Positions 8,137 through 17,006 of a stretch of DNA of 64,000 nucleotides are shown here, in pieces. The stretch lies in assembly GCF_009695635.1 (NCBI RefSeq), contig NZ_VUNN01000006.1, forward strand, positions 32,924 through 96,923. The letters run 5' to 3'. Within the stretch, counting starts at the first letter, position 1. Each line of letters starts with the position of its first letter. The notes beneath the pieces are model-generated. The model was given only the letters and a program-made list of their open reading frames with translations. It was not told where the DNA came from and did no database searches. Made by a program: the position numbers and the translations under genes. The DNA is from Bullifex porci. Its GTDB lineage: Bacteria > Spirochaetota > Spirochaetia > Sphaerochaetales > Sphaerochaetaceae.

Positions 8137-9185
8137 AGGTAGATGCATCGGACTATTTAATGTATGATGCCGAGACCAAGACCTACAGAGAAAATCCCGA
8201 GCAGAGAGTAAGGGATGACGTTGAGAAGCACTATTGGCTTCACGTCGGAAGAACAATCGTTAAGGACTGGAGATTGTATATCATGCTGGTTCCAATGTTG
8301 GTTGTATTCCTTCTTTGGAGATATTTCCCAATGTATGAACTCCTTGGCTGTTTCAAGGTTTATGACCAGGTACTTCCTGTATCTGAGCAGCTTTTCTCTG
8401 GATTTTCATATTTTAAGCGTCTTATAGCAGGTGGAGATGCTCTTTCTGCAGAGTTCTGGAGAGCATTAAGAAATACATTCTTACTCTCCTTCTATGGCCT
8501 CTGTTTTGGCTTCCCAGTACCTATTATTTTGGCACTCTTCTTCAACGAAGTTAAATCAAACGTTGCAAGAAGTATTTTCCAGGTTCTTACATATCTTCCA
8601 AAGTTTATGTCTACTGTAGTAATGACATCTCTTGTAACAATGCTTGTTAAGCAGGGTTCATTAACATCTAGCTATGGTATTGTATCTCAGTTACTAGAGG
8701 CTCTTGGATTAATCTCTCATGAACTTGCAAATGGTGGTCTCTTAAATGACCCAAGATTCTTTAGAGGTATTTACCAGTTATCAGGAATTTGGGAAGAAGC
8801 AGGTTATGGTTCTATCGTATACTTCGCTGCAATTATTGCTATTAGCCCAACAAGCTATGAAGCAGCTCAAATCGACGGTGCCGGAAAAATGGCTCAGATG
8901 AGATATGTTGTATTACCTTGTATCTTATCAACAATCGTAATCATGCTCATCACAAAGATCGGTTCTCTCCTTTCTATCGGTTATGAGAAGGTTCTCCTCC
9001 TCTATAATCCAAATACATATGTAACAGCTGATGTAGTATCTACATTTGCTCAGAGATATGGTCTTGAGGGTGCAGCTAAGGGTATTGCCACAGCTGCTGA
9101 GATGATGAACAACGTAATCGGAATGTTACTCGTTATCGGTGCTAATACGATTGCGAGAAAAGCATCAGACGTATCACTTTATTAA
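8133..9185 (+). CDS. Carbohydrate ABC transporter permease (LplB type)
   Basis: Membrane subunit of a CUT1-like sugar importer, 350 residues. A cytoplasmic N-terminal tail of about 45 residues precedes roughly six membrane spans. The EAA loop that contacts the ATPase is clear: YEAAQIDGAGKMAQMRYVVL (about 242-261). Similar permeases (LplB/YtcP group) usually work with large lipoprotein binding proteins, as found here at 10119. The ATG overlaps the previous stop. Its partner is the permease at 9201. The substrate is unknown; the adjoining uxa operon suggests a uronate-containing oligosaccharide, as inference only. Confidence 0.9.
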   Translation: MKVDASDYLMYDAETKTYRENPEQRVRDDVEKHYWLHVGRTIVKDWRLYIMLVPMLVVFLLWRYFPMYELLGCFKVYDQVLPVSEQLFSGFSYFKRLIAGGDALSAEFWRALRNTFLLSFYGLCFGFPVPIILALFFNEVKSNVARSIFQVLTYLPKFMSTVVMTSLVTMLVKQGSLTSSYGIVSQLLEALGLISHELANGGLLNDPRFFRGIYQLSGIWEEAGYGSIVYFAAIIAISPTSYEAAQIDGAGKMAQMRYVVLPCILSTIVIMLITKIGSLLSIGYEKVLLLYNPNTYVTADVVSTFAQRYGLEGAAKGIATAAEMMNNVIGMLLVIGANTIARKASDVSLY

Positions 9186-9200
9186 TGGAGAGATGGCAAA

Positions 9201-10091
9201 ATGAAAAGAAAACTTGAAACAACCGAATTAATATTCAAGGTCATCAGCTATACTCTACTTACAATGTTTGCTATTGGATGTTTATATCCATTCTTATATG
9301 CAATTGCATCATCTATTAGTGGTAGAAGAGCTGTAGAGTATTCAGAAGTTGTACTCTTCCCTAAGGAAATACAGTTTGAAGCATTTGGTCAAATGTTTAC
9401 AAACAATATGTTCTGGAATGCTTACTCAAATACTTTATTTATTACATTCTATGGAACAATTTGGTCTTTAGGATATTCAATCTTAGGTGCATATGCACTT
9501 TCTAAGAAAAGACTTCTATTCAGAAAGACCTTTAACTTCTTCCTTGTTTTCACAATGTGGTTCAGTGCAGGTATCGTACCTCAGTACTTAAACTACTTAA
9601 ATACTAAGGCAGCTTTCAATGCTGTAGGTATTATGGATGATAAGTGGCTCGTAATCATCGCTATGGGTATGGCCGCTATGAACATCATCTTGCTTAGAAA
9701 CGCTTTTGAAGGTGTTCCTTCAGAAATCGAAGAAGCAGCAATCGTTGATGGTGCAACAGAATTCCAGGTACTTTCAAAGGTATATATACCAATGAGTAAA
9801 TCTACAATCGCAACAGTAGCTCTCTTCTTTGGTATTTCAAGATGGAATGGTTACTTCTGGGCACGCCAGATGATTAGTAACTCAAACGAGCATCCATTGA
9901 TGGTATTTATAAGACTAACACTTGAGCAATATACAGACCCTGAGGTAATGAGTGGTTGGAACCAGGCATATGCTTCTGACTCTGTTATATATGCTTTGAT
10001 TGTATGTTCAATTGTACCAATTCTTGTTATCTACCCATTTATCCAAAAGTATTTCGCTAAGGGTACAAATGTCGGTGGTGTAAAGGAATAA
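9201..10091 (+). CDS. Carbohydrate ABC transporter permease (LplC/YtcP, MalG type)
   Basis: Second membrane subunit, 296 residues, with about six spans. The EAA loop reads EIEEAAIVDGATEFQVLSKV, and the following KVYIPMSKSTIATVALFFGI is typical of MalG-like subunits. The N-terminus has the common LYPFLYAIASSISG segment. It follows the LplB-type permease by 15 bases and precedes the binding protein by 27 bases, in one transcription unit. Confidence 0.9.
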   Translation: MKRKLETTELIFKVISYTLLTMFAIGCLYPFLYAIASSISGRRAVEYSEVVLFPKEIQFEAFGQMFTNNMFWNAYSNTLFITFYGTIWSLGYSILGAYALSKKRLLFRKTFNFFLVFTMWFSAGIVPQYLNYLNTKAAFNAVGIMDDKWLVIIAMGMAAMNIILLRNAFEGVPSEIEEAAIVDGATEFQVLSKVYIPMSKSTIATVALFFGISRWNGYFWARQMISNSNEHPLMVFIRLTLEQYTDPEVMSGWNQAYASDSVIYALIVCSIVPILVIYPFIQKYFAKGTNVGGVKE

Positions 10092-10118
10092 TATAGATTA
10101 AGTAATTGGAGGAAAAAT

Positions 10119-12308
10119 ATGAAAAAGACTATTGTTAAGGTCTTAACTATCTCCCTAATGCTTTGTTTGCTCATGGCATGTGGTGGAAATAAAAAGACTA
10201 TTGCTGTTCAGCAGACAGCAGCTCCTGCAGCTACAACAACTACAGCAGCTCCTGCTCAGACAGCTACTAAGGCAGAGACTTCTGCTCCAGTTCAAGAAGT
10301 TAAAGAGCTTGAATATGCTGAAGGAACAGTTCTTAGAATGGCAACAGGTTATAACAGTAAGAAGACTGGTCTCTCTTTCGATGCTGATACAGCTAAAGAT
10401 GGTATCGAGCTTGCAGGAAAGACATATCGTGCTGGTGACTTAAAGCCAACCTGGGTTGAAGTTCAGAATATTCTTGGTATCAAATTCGAAGATAAATATC
10501 AGGGTAACTCAGCTACAAACGAGCTTAAGTATTGGGCTGAAAAGCTTGGTGATGTAGATATGGTTTCTGGTAACGCTACATCTCTCGTAGAATATGGTGA
10601 CAAGGGTGCTTTCGTTGATATCGCAAAGTACCTCGATCAGATGCCTAACTTCAAAGCATACTTAGATGCTAACCCAATTGTAAGACTTTCTATCACAGGT
10701 AATACATCAACTGGTGCTATCTACTTCTCACCTTATTTCGATGGTGTAAACGATATCGAAAGAATGCCTCTTATGAGAACTGACTGGGTTGTAAAGCTCC
10801 TCGATGGTGAAGGTGCTTTCACAGCAGCTAAATCAGGTACACTCAAAGCAGCTGCTTATACTCCATATATGCCAGAGAAGGGCAAAGTAACTGTTGATAC
10901 AGTTAAAGCTGATGGTAGTGGTGTATTTGCTCTTACTAAAGATTATGATAAAGCAGGTAACATCGTAGCTAAGATGAATGCTGCTCTTGCAAAGGGTAGT
11001 GTTAGTGGTGTTGAAGCAGTTAACATGCTTAGAACATACATCGATGAAGCTTACAATGGTTACTATGGAACAACTAGATCTAACCTCTTTATCGGACAGG
11101 ATGCAGCATGGGATGCAGATGAACTCGTTGCTCTCTTAAGATGTGTAGTAGCTAACGCATATACACTTAATGGTACAGATACAGTTCAGGGCTTATTCTC
11201 ACGTGAAGATGCTAACAACCAGAGAAGAGTAGACCTTTTCAGATTCGCTGGTACACTCTTTGGTGTTCGTGGTCTTGAATCAAGACAGGATTATCTCTAC
11301 TTCGGTTCAGATGGTAAGCTCTATGATGCACGCCAGATGGAAGCTACATACAAGGCAATGGAGAGAATGAATGACCTCGTTAAGGAAGGTTTAATTTCTC
11401 AGTCATTTGTTGATACTTCAGCTGAAACATCTGCAAAGATGCTCGAAAATGACCTTGGTTTCATGAGCTATGACTACAACCAGACTCAGACAATCATGAA
11501 CGAAACAAAGCTCCAGGATGGAGAAAAGTACATGGCTGTAATGGTTCCTGTTGCTCGCTGGTACGATGGTTCAAATGCTGACGGCGTTTACATGAGATTT
11601 ACAGAGTCTTGGAGATCTGTAAAGACCGATGGTTGGGCAATCAGTAAGGCTGGTGTTGGTGATGACACTAACAAGCTTAATGCAGCTCTTAAGCTCATCG
11701 ACTTTGCATATAGCCCAGAAGGTATGATCCTCATGAGCTATGGTCCAAAAGAATTCATCAAGACTAATGCAGATGGTAGCTATGTAACATTCACATTCAA
11801 CGGTCAGGAAATGCCAGTAATTGCTGATGTTACACAGGAACTCCTCTGGAAGCTCACAAGTGGTAACTACACTAACTTCGCAAGAATGTATCTTGGATCA
11901 ACTCTCTCATTCGCAAAGAGCCAGGCATTCGAATATCAGTGCACACACGAAGTTGGTAAGGAAGGTGCAGGATACATTTCAACAGCTATTGGTCTTGGTA
12001 CAATCAAGCACCCAGAGCTCGCTGTTACATCCAATATGTGGTATGCATCAATCCCTACAACACTTCCAACAACATCTGTTGAGACAGATACTGTTAACCA
12101 GTATACAGAGCTCCAGAACCAGTTCAACCAGCAGAAGGGTAAGATTAACATTCTCGTTGATCAGATCGTAAAGGGTTATACTCTTGAAGGTTGCTCATCT
12201 GCAGCTACAACTGTTAATAAGGTTGCTAATGAATGGGGTGGTTCTCAGTACCTCTTTATCAAGCAGGGTGCTTGGAATCGTCTTCTCAAGTTCTATACTC
12301 AGCTCTAA
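10119..12308 (+). CDS. Extracellular solute-binding lipoprotein, unusually large
   Basis: Substrate-capturing subunit of the sugar transporter. It begins with a lipoprotein signal (lipobox LMAC, modified Cys21), then a Thr/Ala/Pro-rich tether (about 29-65) and a long binding domain. At 729 residues it is well beyond the 400-550 of common CUT1 binding proteins, though the LplB/LplC-associated class is often larger. Sequences such as WAISKAGVGDDTNKLNAALKLIDFAYSPEG match that class. It is strongly codon-adapted and followed by a stable hairpin (12330-12360), consistent with higher expression than the rest of the operon. Confidence 0.88.
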   Translation: MKKTIVKVLTISLMLCLLMACGGNKKTIAVQQTAAPAATTTTAAPAQTATKAETSAPVQEVKELEYAEGTVLRMATGYNSKKTGLSFDADTAKDGIELAGKTYRAGDLKPTWVEVQNILGIKFEDKYQGNSATNELKYWAEKLGDVDMVSGNATSLVEYGDKGAFVDIAKYLDQMPNFKAYLDANPIVRLSITGNTSTGAIYFSPYFDGVNDIERMPLMRTDWVVKLLDGEGAFTAAKSGTLKAAAYTPYMPEKGKVTVDTVKADGSGVFALTKDYDKAGNIVAKMNAALAKGSVSGVEAVNMLRTYIDEAYNGYYGTTRSNLFIGQDAAWDADELVALLRCVVANAYTLNGTDTVQGLFSREDANNQRRVDLFRFAGTLFGVRGLESRQDYLYFGSDGKLYDARQMEATYKAMERMNDLVKEGLISQSFVDTSAETSAKMLENDLGFMSYDYNQTQTIMNETKLQDGEKYMAVMVPVARWYDGSNADGVYMRFTESWRSVKTDGWAISKAGVGDDTNKLNAALKLIDFAYSPEGMILMSYGPKEFIKTNADGSYVTFTFNGQEMPVIADVTQELLWKLTSGNYTNFARMYLGSTLSFAKSQAFEYQCTHEVGKEGAGYISTAIGLGTIKHPELAVTSNMWYASIPTTLPTTSVETDTVNQYTELQNQFNQQKGKINILVDQIVKGYTLEGCSSAATTVNKVANEWGGSQYLFIKQGAWNRLLKFYTQL

Positions 12309-12329
12309 GCTAGAGTTTAAAAAAACAAT

Positions 12330-12360
12330 CCTATGCGGGAGTATGAATCTTCCGCATAGG
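12330..12360 (+). terminator. Perfect 9-bp hairpin after the binding-protein gene
   Basis: CCTATGCGG pairs with CCGCATAGG around a 13-base loop. There is no proper T-tract, and genes continue in the same direction with a strong AGGAGG 30 bases later. It is more likely a partial terminator or an mRNA-stabilising hairpin that raises binding-protein level relative to downstream subunits. Confidence 0.6.
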
Positions 12361-12393
12361 TACCATTAATAAAAAAATTAAGGAGGAGGAGTT

Positions 12394-12978
12394 ATGTACA
12401 AAAAGCAGATGTTATTTCAGAAGTTGATCTGCTACCTTGCACTAGCTACCGGTTTCGTTGTATTCCTTTATTCTCTTGGAATTATGACGGACCTATATGA
12501 CTGTCTATATTCGACAATGATGGATCCATCTGATCTAACATATACAACTGTTCCGGGCTCCATCGTATACTATAATATGCAGGGATTTAACAAAGCATTC
12601 CTGTCTACATCAATCGTAATGCTTTTGTTAGCATGCCTTCTCTTTGTTACACAAACAAATAATCGCAGAAAGTATTATATTGGTAACTATGTAGCAACAG
12701 GCTTATTTGTTGTCGCTACACTTGTTATCGTTGTTTGGGCACATTTTCAGATTCAGGAGTTTAGAGCTCAGTGGCTTGCTGTAGACTTTGAGGCTCTAAA
12801 GATGCATGCTCAGATGTTTAAACAGAAATATACAGAATCAACATTCTGGTTCGATATCCATTACGGTGTATTTGCTCTTTGTTTAATTGAAGTTGGTCTT
12901 TTAATTTACAACTGTATTTGGAAGATGAATCTCATGAAGGCAGAGCGTGAACTCATCGCAAAGGGAGGTGCTGTATGA
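12394..12978 (+). CDS. Unrecognised 4-TM membrane protein of transporter operon
   Basis: Not recognised. 194 residues with four hydrophobic spans (about 13-35, 68-88, 99-121, 148-170). The region after the first span (DCLYSTMMDPSDLTYTTVPG) and the segment after the third are polar. It has a strong AAGGAGGAGG ribosome site and overlaps the next gene as ATGA. Its place between the binding protein and the ATPases, in the same operon as three similar small membrane genes, suggests an accessory subunit of the transporter rather than an independent function. Confidence 0.75.
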   Translation: MYKKQMLFQKLICYLALATGFVVFLYSLGIMTDLYDCLYSTMMDPSDLTYTTVPGSIVYYNMQGFNKAFLSTSIVMLLLACLLFVTQTNNRRKYYIGNYVATGLFVVATLVIVVWAHFQIQEFRAQWLAVDFEALKMHAQMFKQKYTESTFWFDIHYGVFALCLIEVGLLIYNCIWKMNLMKAERELIAKGGAV

Positions 12979-13472
12979 CAGATCAAGATAAAAGCATCAA
13001 AGTTGATCGAATGCGCTATACAAAGAATAAGTTTTCTTCAAACCTTGCTTTGCTTGCCATTATTTTTGATGTTTTCTATTTCGTTAGCATCTACAAATCA
13101 GATGTAAGTAACTATTACTATACACTTATGATTGGCGCTTCAATCATTTATAACCTAGCATTTATGCTTGCAGCATTCCTTGCATCAGAGGGAGTAAAAT
13201 CCTATGGTGAAAAGTATTGCTACTTACTCATTGTTCTTGGTGTCTTACAGTTTGTTAGAATTTTCTACATCCCATGGAATGCAAGTCATGCAACAGTAGT
13301 AATTGCTAATGTTGATGTAGTTGTTATGGGTGCTGCTCAATTCGTACGTTGTGCTATCTACCTTGGAATCTCTGGAATTGCTCTCTTATTAGCAGCAGTT
13401 GTTGGTATCCAAAAGAGCCGTGTATTGAATGCATATCTTGCTACACTTGGTGAAGAGGTCAGGAGGGACTAA
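12975..13472 (+). CDS. Unrecognised 4-TM membrane protein of transporter operon
   Basis: Not recognised. 165 residues with four predicted spans (about 21-40, 49-70, 82-98, 122-145), a short charged N-terminus (MTDQDKSIKVDRMRYTKNK) and a basic/acidic C-terminus. It overlaps the preceding gene by four bases and shares the base A with the next start (TAATG), so it is coupled to the ATPase gene that follows. No catalytic or binding motif is seen. Confidence 0.75.
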   Translation: MTDQDKSIKVDRMRYTKNKFSSNLALLAIIFDVFYFVSIYKSDVSNYYYTLMIGASIIYNLAFMLAAFLASEGVKSYGEKYCYLLIVLGVLQFVRIFYIPWNASHATVVIANVDVVVMGAAQFVRCAIYLGISGIALLLAAVVGIQKSRVLNAYLATLGEEVRRD

Positions 13473-14545
13473 TGGCTACTTTGAGCTTACAACATATCGA
13501 TAAGATATATGATAATAATGTTCAAGCTGTCTTTGATTTCAATCTAGAAGTAAAAGACGGTGAATTGATTGTCCTTGTTGGACCATCAGGCTGTGGTAAA
13601 TCTACTACACTTAGAATGGTTGCAGGTCTTGAGGATATCTCTAATGGTAAGCTTTTACTTGATGGAAAGGATATTACACAGGCTCCTGCTAAGGATAGAG
13701 ATATGGCAATGGTATTCCAGAACTATGCTCTCTATGGTCATATGACAGTTTATGAGAACATGGCATTTTCTCTTACAATGAGAAATGAGGATCCAAATGT
13801 CATTCATAAGAAGGTTTTAGCTGCTGCTGAGATTCTAAATTTAACAACTCAGCTTAATAAGAAGCCAAGTCAGCTTTCAGGTGGTCAGAGACAGAGAGTT
13901 GCCATGGGAAGATCTATTGTAAGAACTCCTAAGGTATTCTTATTTGACGAACCACTTTCTAACCTTGATGCTAAGCTCAGAGGTTCAACAAGAAGAGAGA
14001 TTCTTCTTCTCCATAAGAGACTTAAGGCTACAATGCTCTATGTAACTCACGACCAGACAGAGGCATTAACTCTTGCTGATAGAATCGTATGTATGTCAAT
14101 GGGCCATGTGCAGCAGGTAGGTACTCCACTTGAGCTTTACGATACACCAGCTAACCTTTTCGTTGCAGGCTTTATTGGACTTCCTCCAATGAACTTCTTC
14201 GATGTTAATGTAAATAAGGGTCGCTTAGAGGGTAAGGGATTTGCTATTTCTCTTTCAGATAACGATAAGAAGACATTAAAGAATTATGAAGGTAAGACAA
14301 TTGTTCTTGGTGTAAGACCAGAAAACGTAATTCTAGGTAACGATGTAGGTATTAAGGTTACATTAAATGAAAACCTTGGTATGAATACTCTCGTTCATGG
14401 AAATATCGAGGGTGGTACAAAGATTACTGGTAAGATTCGTGGCTGGTGTGATTATAAAGCTGGTGATAACATTAAGGTTTCTTTTGATAGAATGCACTTC
14501 TTCGATAAGGAAACTACAAATGCAATCAGAGGGGAGGTTAAATAA
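13472..14545 (+). CDS. MsmK/UgpC-type sugar ABC transporter ATPase, copy 1
   Basis: Energises the sugar importer by ATP hydrolysis at the inner face of the membrane. 357 residues: Walker A GPSGCGKST (about 38-46), signature LSGGQRQRVAMGR, Walker B FLFDEPLSNLDAKLR, switch His in YVTHDQTEA, and a C-terminal TOBE/OB region (about 240-357) typical of CUT1 ATPases. All catalytic residues appear intact. Start and stop overlap both neighbours as TAATG. A second ATPase in the same operon (15721) is unusual; the two may form a heterodimer. Confidence 0.93.
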   Translation: MATLSLQHIDKIYDNNVQAVFDFNLEVKDGELIVLVGPSGCGKSTTLRMVAGLEDISNGKLLLDGKDITQAPAKDRDMAMVFQNYALYGHMTVYENMAFSLTMRNEDPNVIHKKVLAAAEILNLTTQLNKKPSQLSGGQRQRVAMGRSIVRTPKVFLFDEPLSNLDAKLRGSTRREILLLHKRLKATMLYVTHDQTEALTLADRIVCMSMGHVQQVGTPLELYDTPANLFVAGFIGLPPMNFFDVNVNKGRLEGKGFAISLSDNDKKTLKNYEGKTIVLGVRPENVILGNDVGIKVTLNENLGMNTLVHGNIEGGTKITGKIRGWCDYKAGDNIKVSFDRMHFFDKETTNAIRGEVK

Positions 14546-15102
14546 TGGGCTCTAGAAAAGGCATTAAGGAATGGCTTAGAAAGAAGGTTGTTTCCATTAA
14601 GAGAAACCCTCAGAAAATTGGTTTGATCGCATTTGCAATCACCTTCCTATATTATTCTTTGAACTTAACATGTATTTCAAATACAACAGCTAAGATTCAG
14701 GGCTCTGGAATGGGACTTTGTGGCTTTGTTACAATGCTTTTCTCAATGTTAAGCTTACTTTGCTACATGAACTCATTCCCAAGAAGAAAAAAGGTAAATA
14801 AGCCAATGCTTATTATCTTTATTGTAATGATTGGTATTATTCTTTTCTGTGATTACAGATATAGAGACCTAGTTTACTATGCAGTAGCACTTTCTGCTAA
14901 CCCAATTGTTATTACAGAATCTACTATATACATCCTTGAGGCATACAATATGCTACTTACACATATGATTCTCTTGGTTGTATCACTAGTATTAATGGCT
15001 CTTGGTCCTGTATTTAAGATGCTTCTTAATAAGATTAATACTAATGTTAATATCGATGGCTACGATAAGATGGAAGCTATCGATATCTCAGCAGAGGAGT
15101 AA
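14545..15102 (+). CDS. Unrecognised 4-TM membrane protein of transporter operon
   Basis: Not recognised. 185 residues: a basic N-terminus (GSRKGIKEWLRKKVVSIKRN) followed by four hydrophobic spans (about 26-44, 57-77, 88-107, 130-155) and an acidic tail (YDKMEAIDISAEE). The start overlaps the previous stop as TAATG and the next gene follows within nine bases. It sits between the two ATPase genes. No similarity to the other small membrane proteins in the operon is obvious by eye. Confidence 0.72.
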   Translation: MGSRKGIKEWLRKKVVSIKRNPQKIGLIAFAITFLYYSLNLTCISNTTAKIQGSGMGLCGFVTMLFSMLSLLCYMNSFPRRKKVNKPMLIIFIVMIGIILFCDYRYRDLVYYAVALSANPIVITESTIYILEAYNMLLTHMILLVVSLVLMALGPVFKMLLNKINTNVNIDGYDKMEAIDISAEE

Positions 15103-15110
15103 TATAGCTG

Positions 15111-15719
15111 ATGGAAAAACGAAAGGATGACCCTTATAGGATAAAAACAGAGGCTGTTGAAGATCTTGTAGGGGCAACTCCTGAGAACACCCCGCACTAT
15201 AGCGAAGAGGAGCTAAAGAAATATAGAACTAAGTCAAAGCTTCACATAAGTGGAACTTCAAAGGCACTATTGATGAAGCTATGGTTCAGTGGTGCAGTTT
15301 GTTATTTCTTTATTTGGGGCCTTGGATTATATATTGGATCAACTCTAGATCTCTTCTTCGTTACCGCTATTGGAATGGGCTTTGTTAAGGATATTCTTGA
15401 GAACAATGCTTTAAGGTGGATTGCTAATCCTCCGAGGTCCAATGATAAGTGGATGATGTTCCCTGAAAAGAGGTATAGGAGTTTAATCTTCAATGTCCTC
15501 TATTCGTTTTTAGTCATGTTTTGTGTCATGATGACATATGAAGGAGTTAATGGTGCCTTTGGTACCATTACCGGCCAAACAGATGTAGTTTTGTTTGGAA
15601 TCGAACCAGTTACATTCGCAGTAATCTATTTGCTGTTTGATCTTTTCTTCCTTTGGATAAAGCGTCAGTTCAGTAAGATTATTGCAGATGCAAAAAGAAA
15701 AGTAGAAAAAGGAGACTGA
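15111..15719 (+). CDS. Unrecognised membrane protein of transporter operon
   Basis: Not recognised. 202 residues. The first 60 or so are hydrophilic (MEKRKDDPYRIKTEAVEDLVG and on), then come about four hydrophobic segments, including AVCYFFIWGLGLYIGSTLDLFF and YSFLVMFCVMMTYEGVNGAFG, and a basic C-terminus. There is an obvious coupling with its neighbours (nine bases upstream, one base before the next ATG). It is probably another accessory membrane component of the same transporter. Confidence 0.72.
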   Translation: MEKRKDDPYRIKTEAVEDLVGATPENTPHYSEEELKKYRTKSKLHISGTSKALLMKLWFSGAVCYFFIWGLGLYIGSTLDLFFVTAIGMGFVKDILENNALRWIANPPRSNDKWMMFPEKRYRSLIFNVLYSFLVMFCVMMTYEGVNGAFGTITGQTDVVLFGIEPVTFAVIYLLFDLFFLWIKRQFSKIIADAKRKVEKGD

Positions 15720-15720
15720 T

Positions 15721-16800
15721 ATGCCATACCTTGTTCTTAAAGACATAAATAAAATCTATCCAAACGGTTTCCATGCCGTACATGACTTCAACCTTGAAAT
15801 TGAAAAGGGTGAATTCATCGTCTTTGTAGGCTCTTCTGGCTGTGGTAAATCCACAACACTCAGAATGATTGCCGGACTTGAGGATATCAGTAAGGGTGAG
15901 TTCCTTATCGATGGTAAGAGAGCAAATGAAAAGGGACCTAAGGATCGTGGAATAGCAATGGTATTCCAGAGCTATGCTCTTTATCCTCAGATGACTGTAT
16001 ATGATAATCTTGCATTTGGCCTTACACTTGAAGGTATCGATGAAGATGTTATCGAGGAAAAGGTTAAGAACGTTGCTAAGATTTTAGGCTTAACAGATTA
16101 TCTTGAAAGACTTCCTAAGGCTCTTTCTGGTGGACAGAGACAGAGAGTAGCTGTAGGGCGTGCAATTATTAGAAAGGTAGGTATCTTCCTTATGGATGAG
16201 CCTCTTTCAAACCTCGATGCTAAGCAGAGAGTAACAATGAGAAGTGAGATTACAGAAATTCACAGAAAGACTGGATCAACAACAATCTATGTAACTCACG
16301 ACCAAACTGAAGCTATGACAATGGCTGATAGAATCGTTGTTATGAAGGAAGGCTATATCCAGCAGGTTGGAACTCCATACGAATTGTACTTTAACCCAGT
16401 TAACGTATTCGTTGCAGGATTTATTGGAGAGCCTCCAATGAACTTTGTTACAGCAACATTAAAGGGTGGAAAGATTTCTATTGGTAAGAATGTTGTAGAC
16501 CTTTCTAAGAAGCTTAGTAGTGAGAATCTTAAGAAGTATGAAGGAAAGAAGCTTGTATTTGGCTTCAGACCTGAAGCTATCACACTTGGTGAAGGTGATG
16601 GATATACAATCGATTGTACTGTAGAGCTAACTGAGCTTCTTGGTGATAATACTAATGTATATATTGATATCCAGGGTGAGAAATCAATCTTGAAGGTTAA
16701 TCCTCATGAAACACCAGAGATGGATAGTAATATTAAATTCACAATACCTCTTGAGAGTGTTTATCTCTTCGATGGAGAAAGTGAAAAAGTTATTAAATAA
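15721..16800 (+). CDS. MsmK/UgpC-type sugar ABC transporter ATPase, copy 2
   Basis: Second CUT1 ATPase of the operon, 359 residues. Walker A GSSGCGKST, signature LSGGQRQRVAVGRAI, Walker B FLMDEPLSNLDAKQR, YVTHDQTEAMT and a C-terminal TOBE-like region are all intact. It is clearly similar to the product at 13472 but diverged throughout, so the duplication is not recent. It is the last gene of the operon and is followed by a strong hairpin at 16815-16836. Confidence 0.93.
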   Translation: MPYLVLKDINKIYPNGFHAVHDFNLEIEKGEFIVFVGSSGCGKSTTLRMIAGLEDISKGEFLIDGKRANEKGPKDRGIAMVFQSYALYPQMTVYDNLAFGLTLEGIDEDVIEEKVKNVAKILGLTDYLERLPKALSGGQRQRVAVGRAIIRKVGIFLMDEPLSNLDAKQRVTMRSEITEIHRKTGSTTIYVTHDQTEAMTMADRIVVMKEGYIQQVGTPYELYFNPVNVFVAGFIGEPPMNFVTATLKGGKISIGKNVVDLSKKLSSENLKKYEGKKLVFGFRPEAITLGEGDGYTIDCTVELTELLGDNTNVYIDIQGEKSILKVNPHETPEMDSNIKFTIPLESVYLFDGESEKVIK

Positions 16801-16814
16801 TAGCTTTTCTAATA

Positions 16815-16836
16815 GGGGACCACTAAGGTGGTCCTC
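16815..16836 (+). terminator. Terminator of the sugar transporter operon
   Basis: GGGGACCAC pairs with GTGGTCCTC around the loop TAAG (seven Watson-Crick pairs plus a G-T and a G-C at the base), followed by AACTATTTTAT. Confidence 0.7.
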
Positions 16837-16935
16837 AACTATTTTATAAGATAAAAATTTTATTTGTTGCACTTTGTTTTATTGTAAATAAATATCTATA
16901 AATTAAAGAAAAAAGAAATAATATTTAAGAATGCT

Positions 16936-16955
16936 TTACAACTTTACAGTTGTAA
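16936..16955. promoter_or_regulatory. Inverted repeat upstream of nucleoside-binding protein gene
   Basis: TTACAAC and GTTGTAA flank a six-base spacer, about 50 bases before the start codon at 17007. It may be an operator or a leader hairpin; nothing identifies the regulator. Confidence 0.4.
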
Positions 16956-17006
16956 CTCTTTCGTCTATTATTTAACAATACTAATTATTTTCACAGGAGA
17001 ATAACA

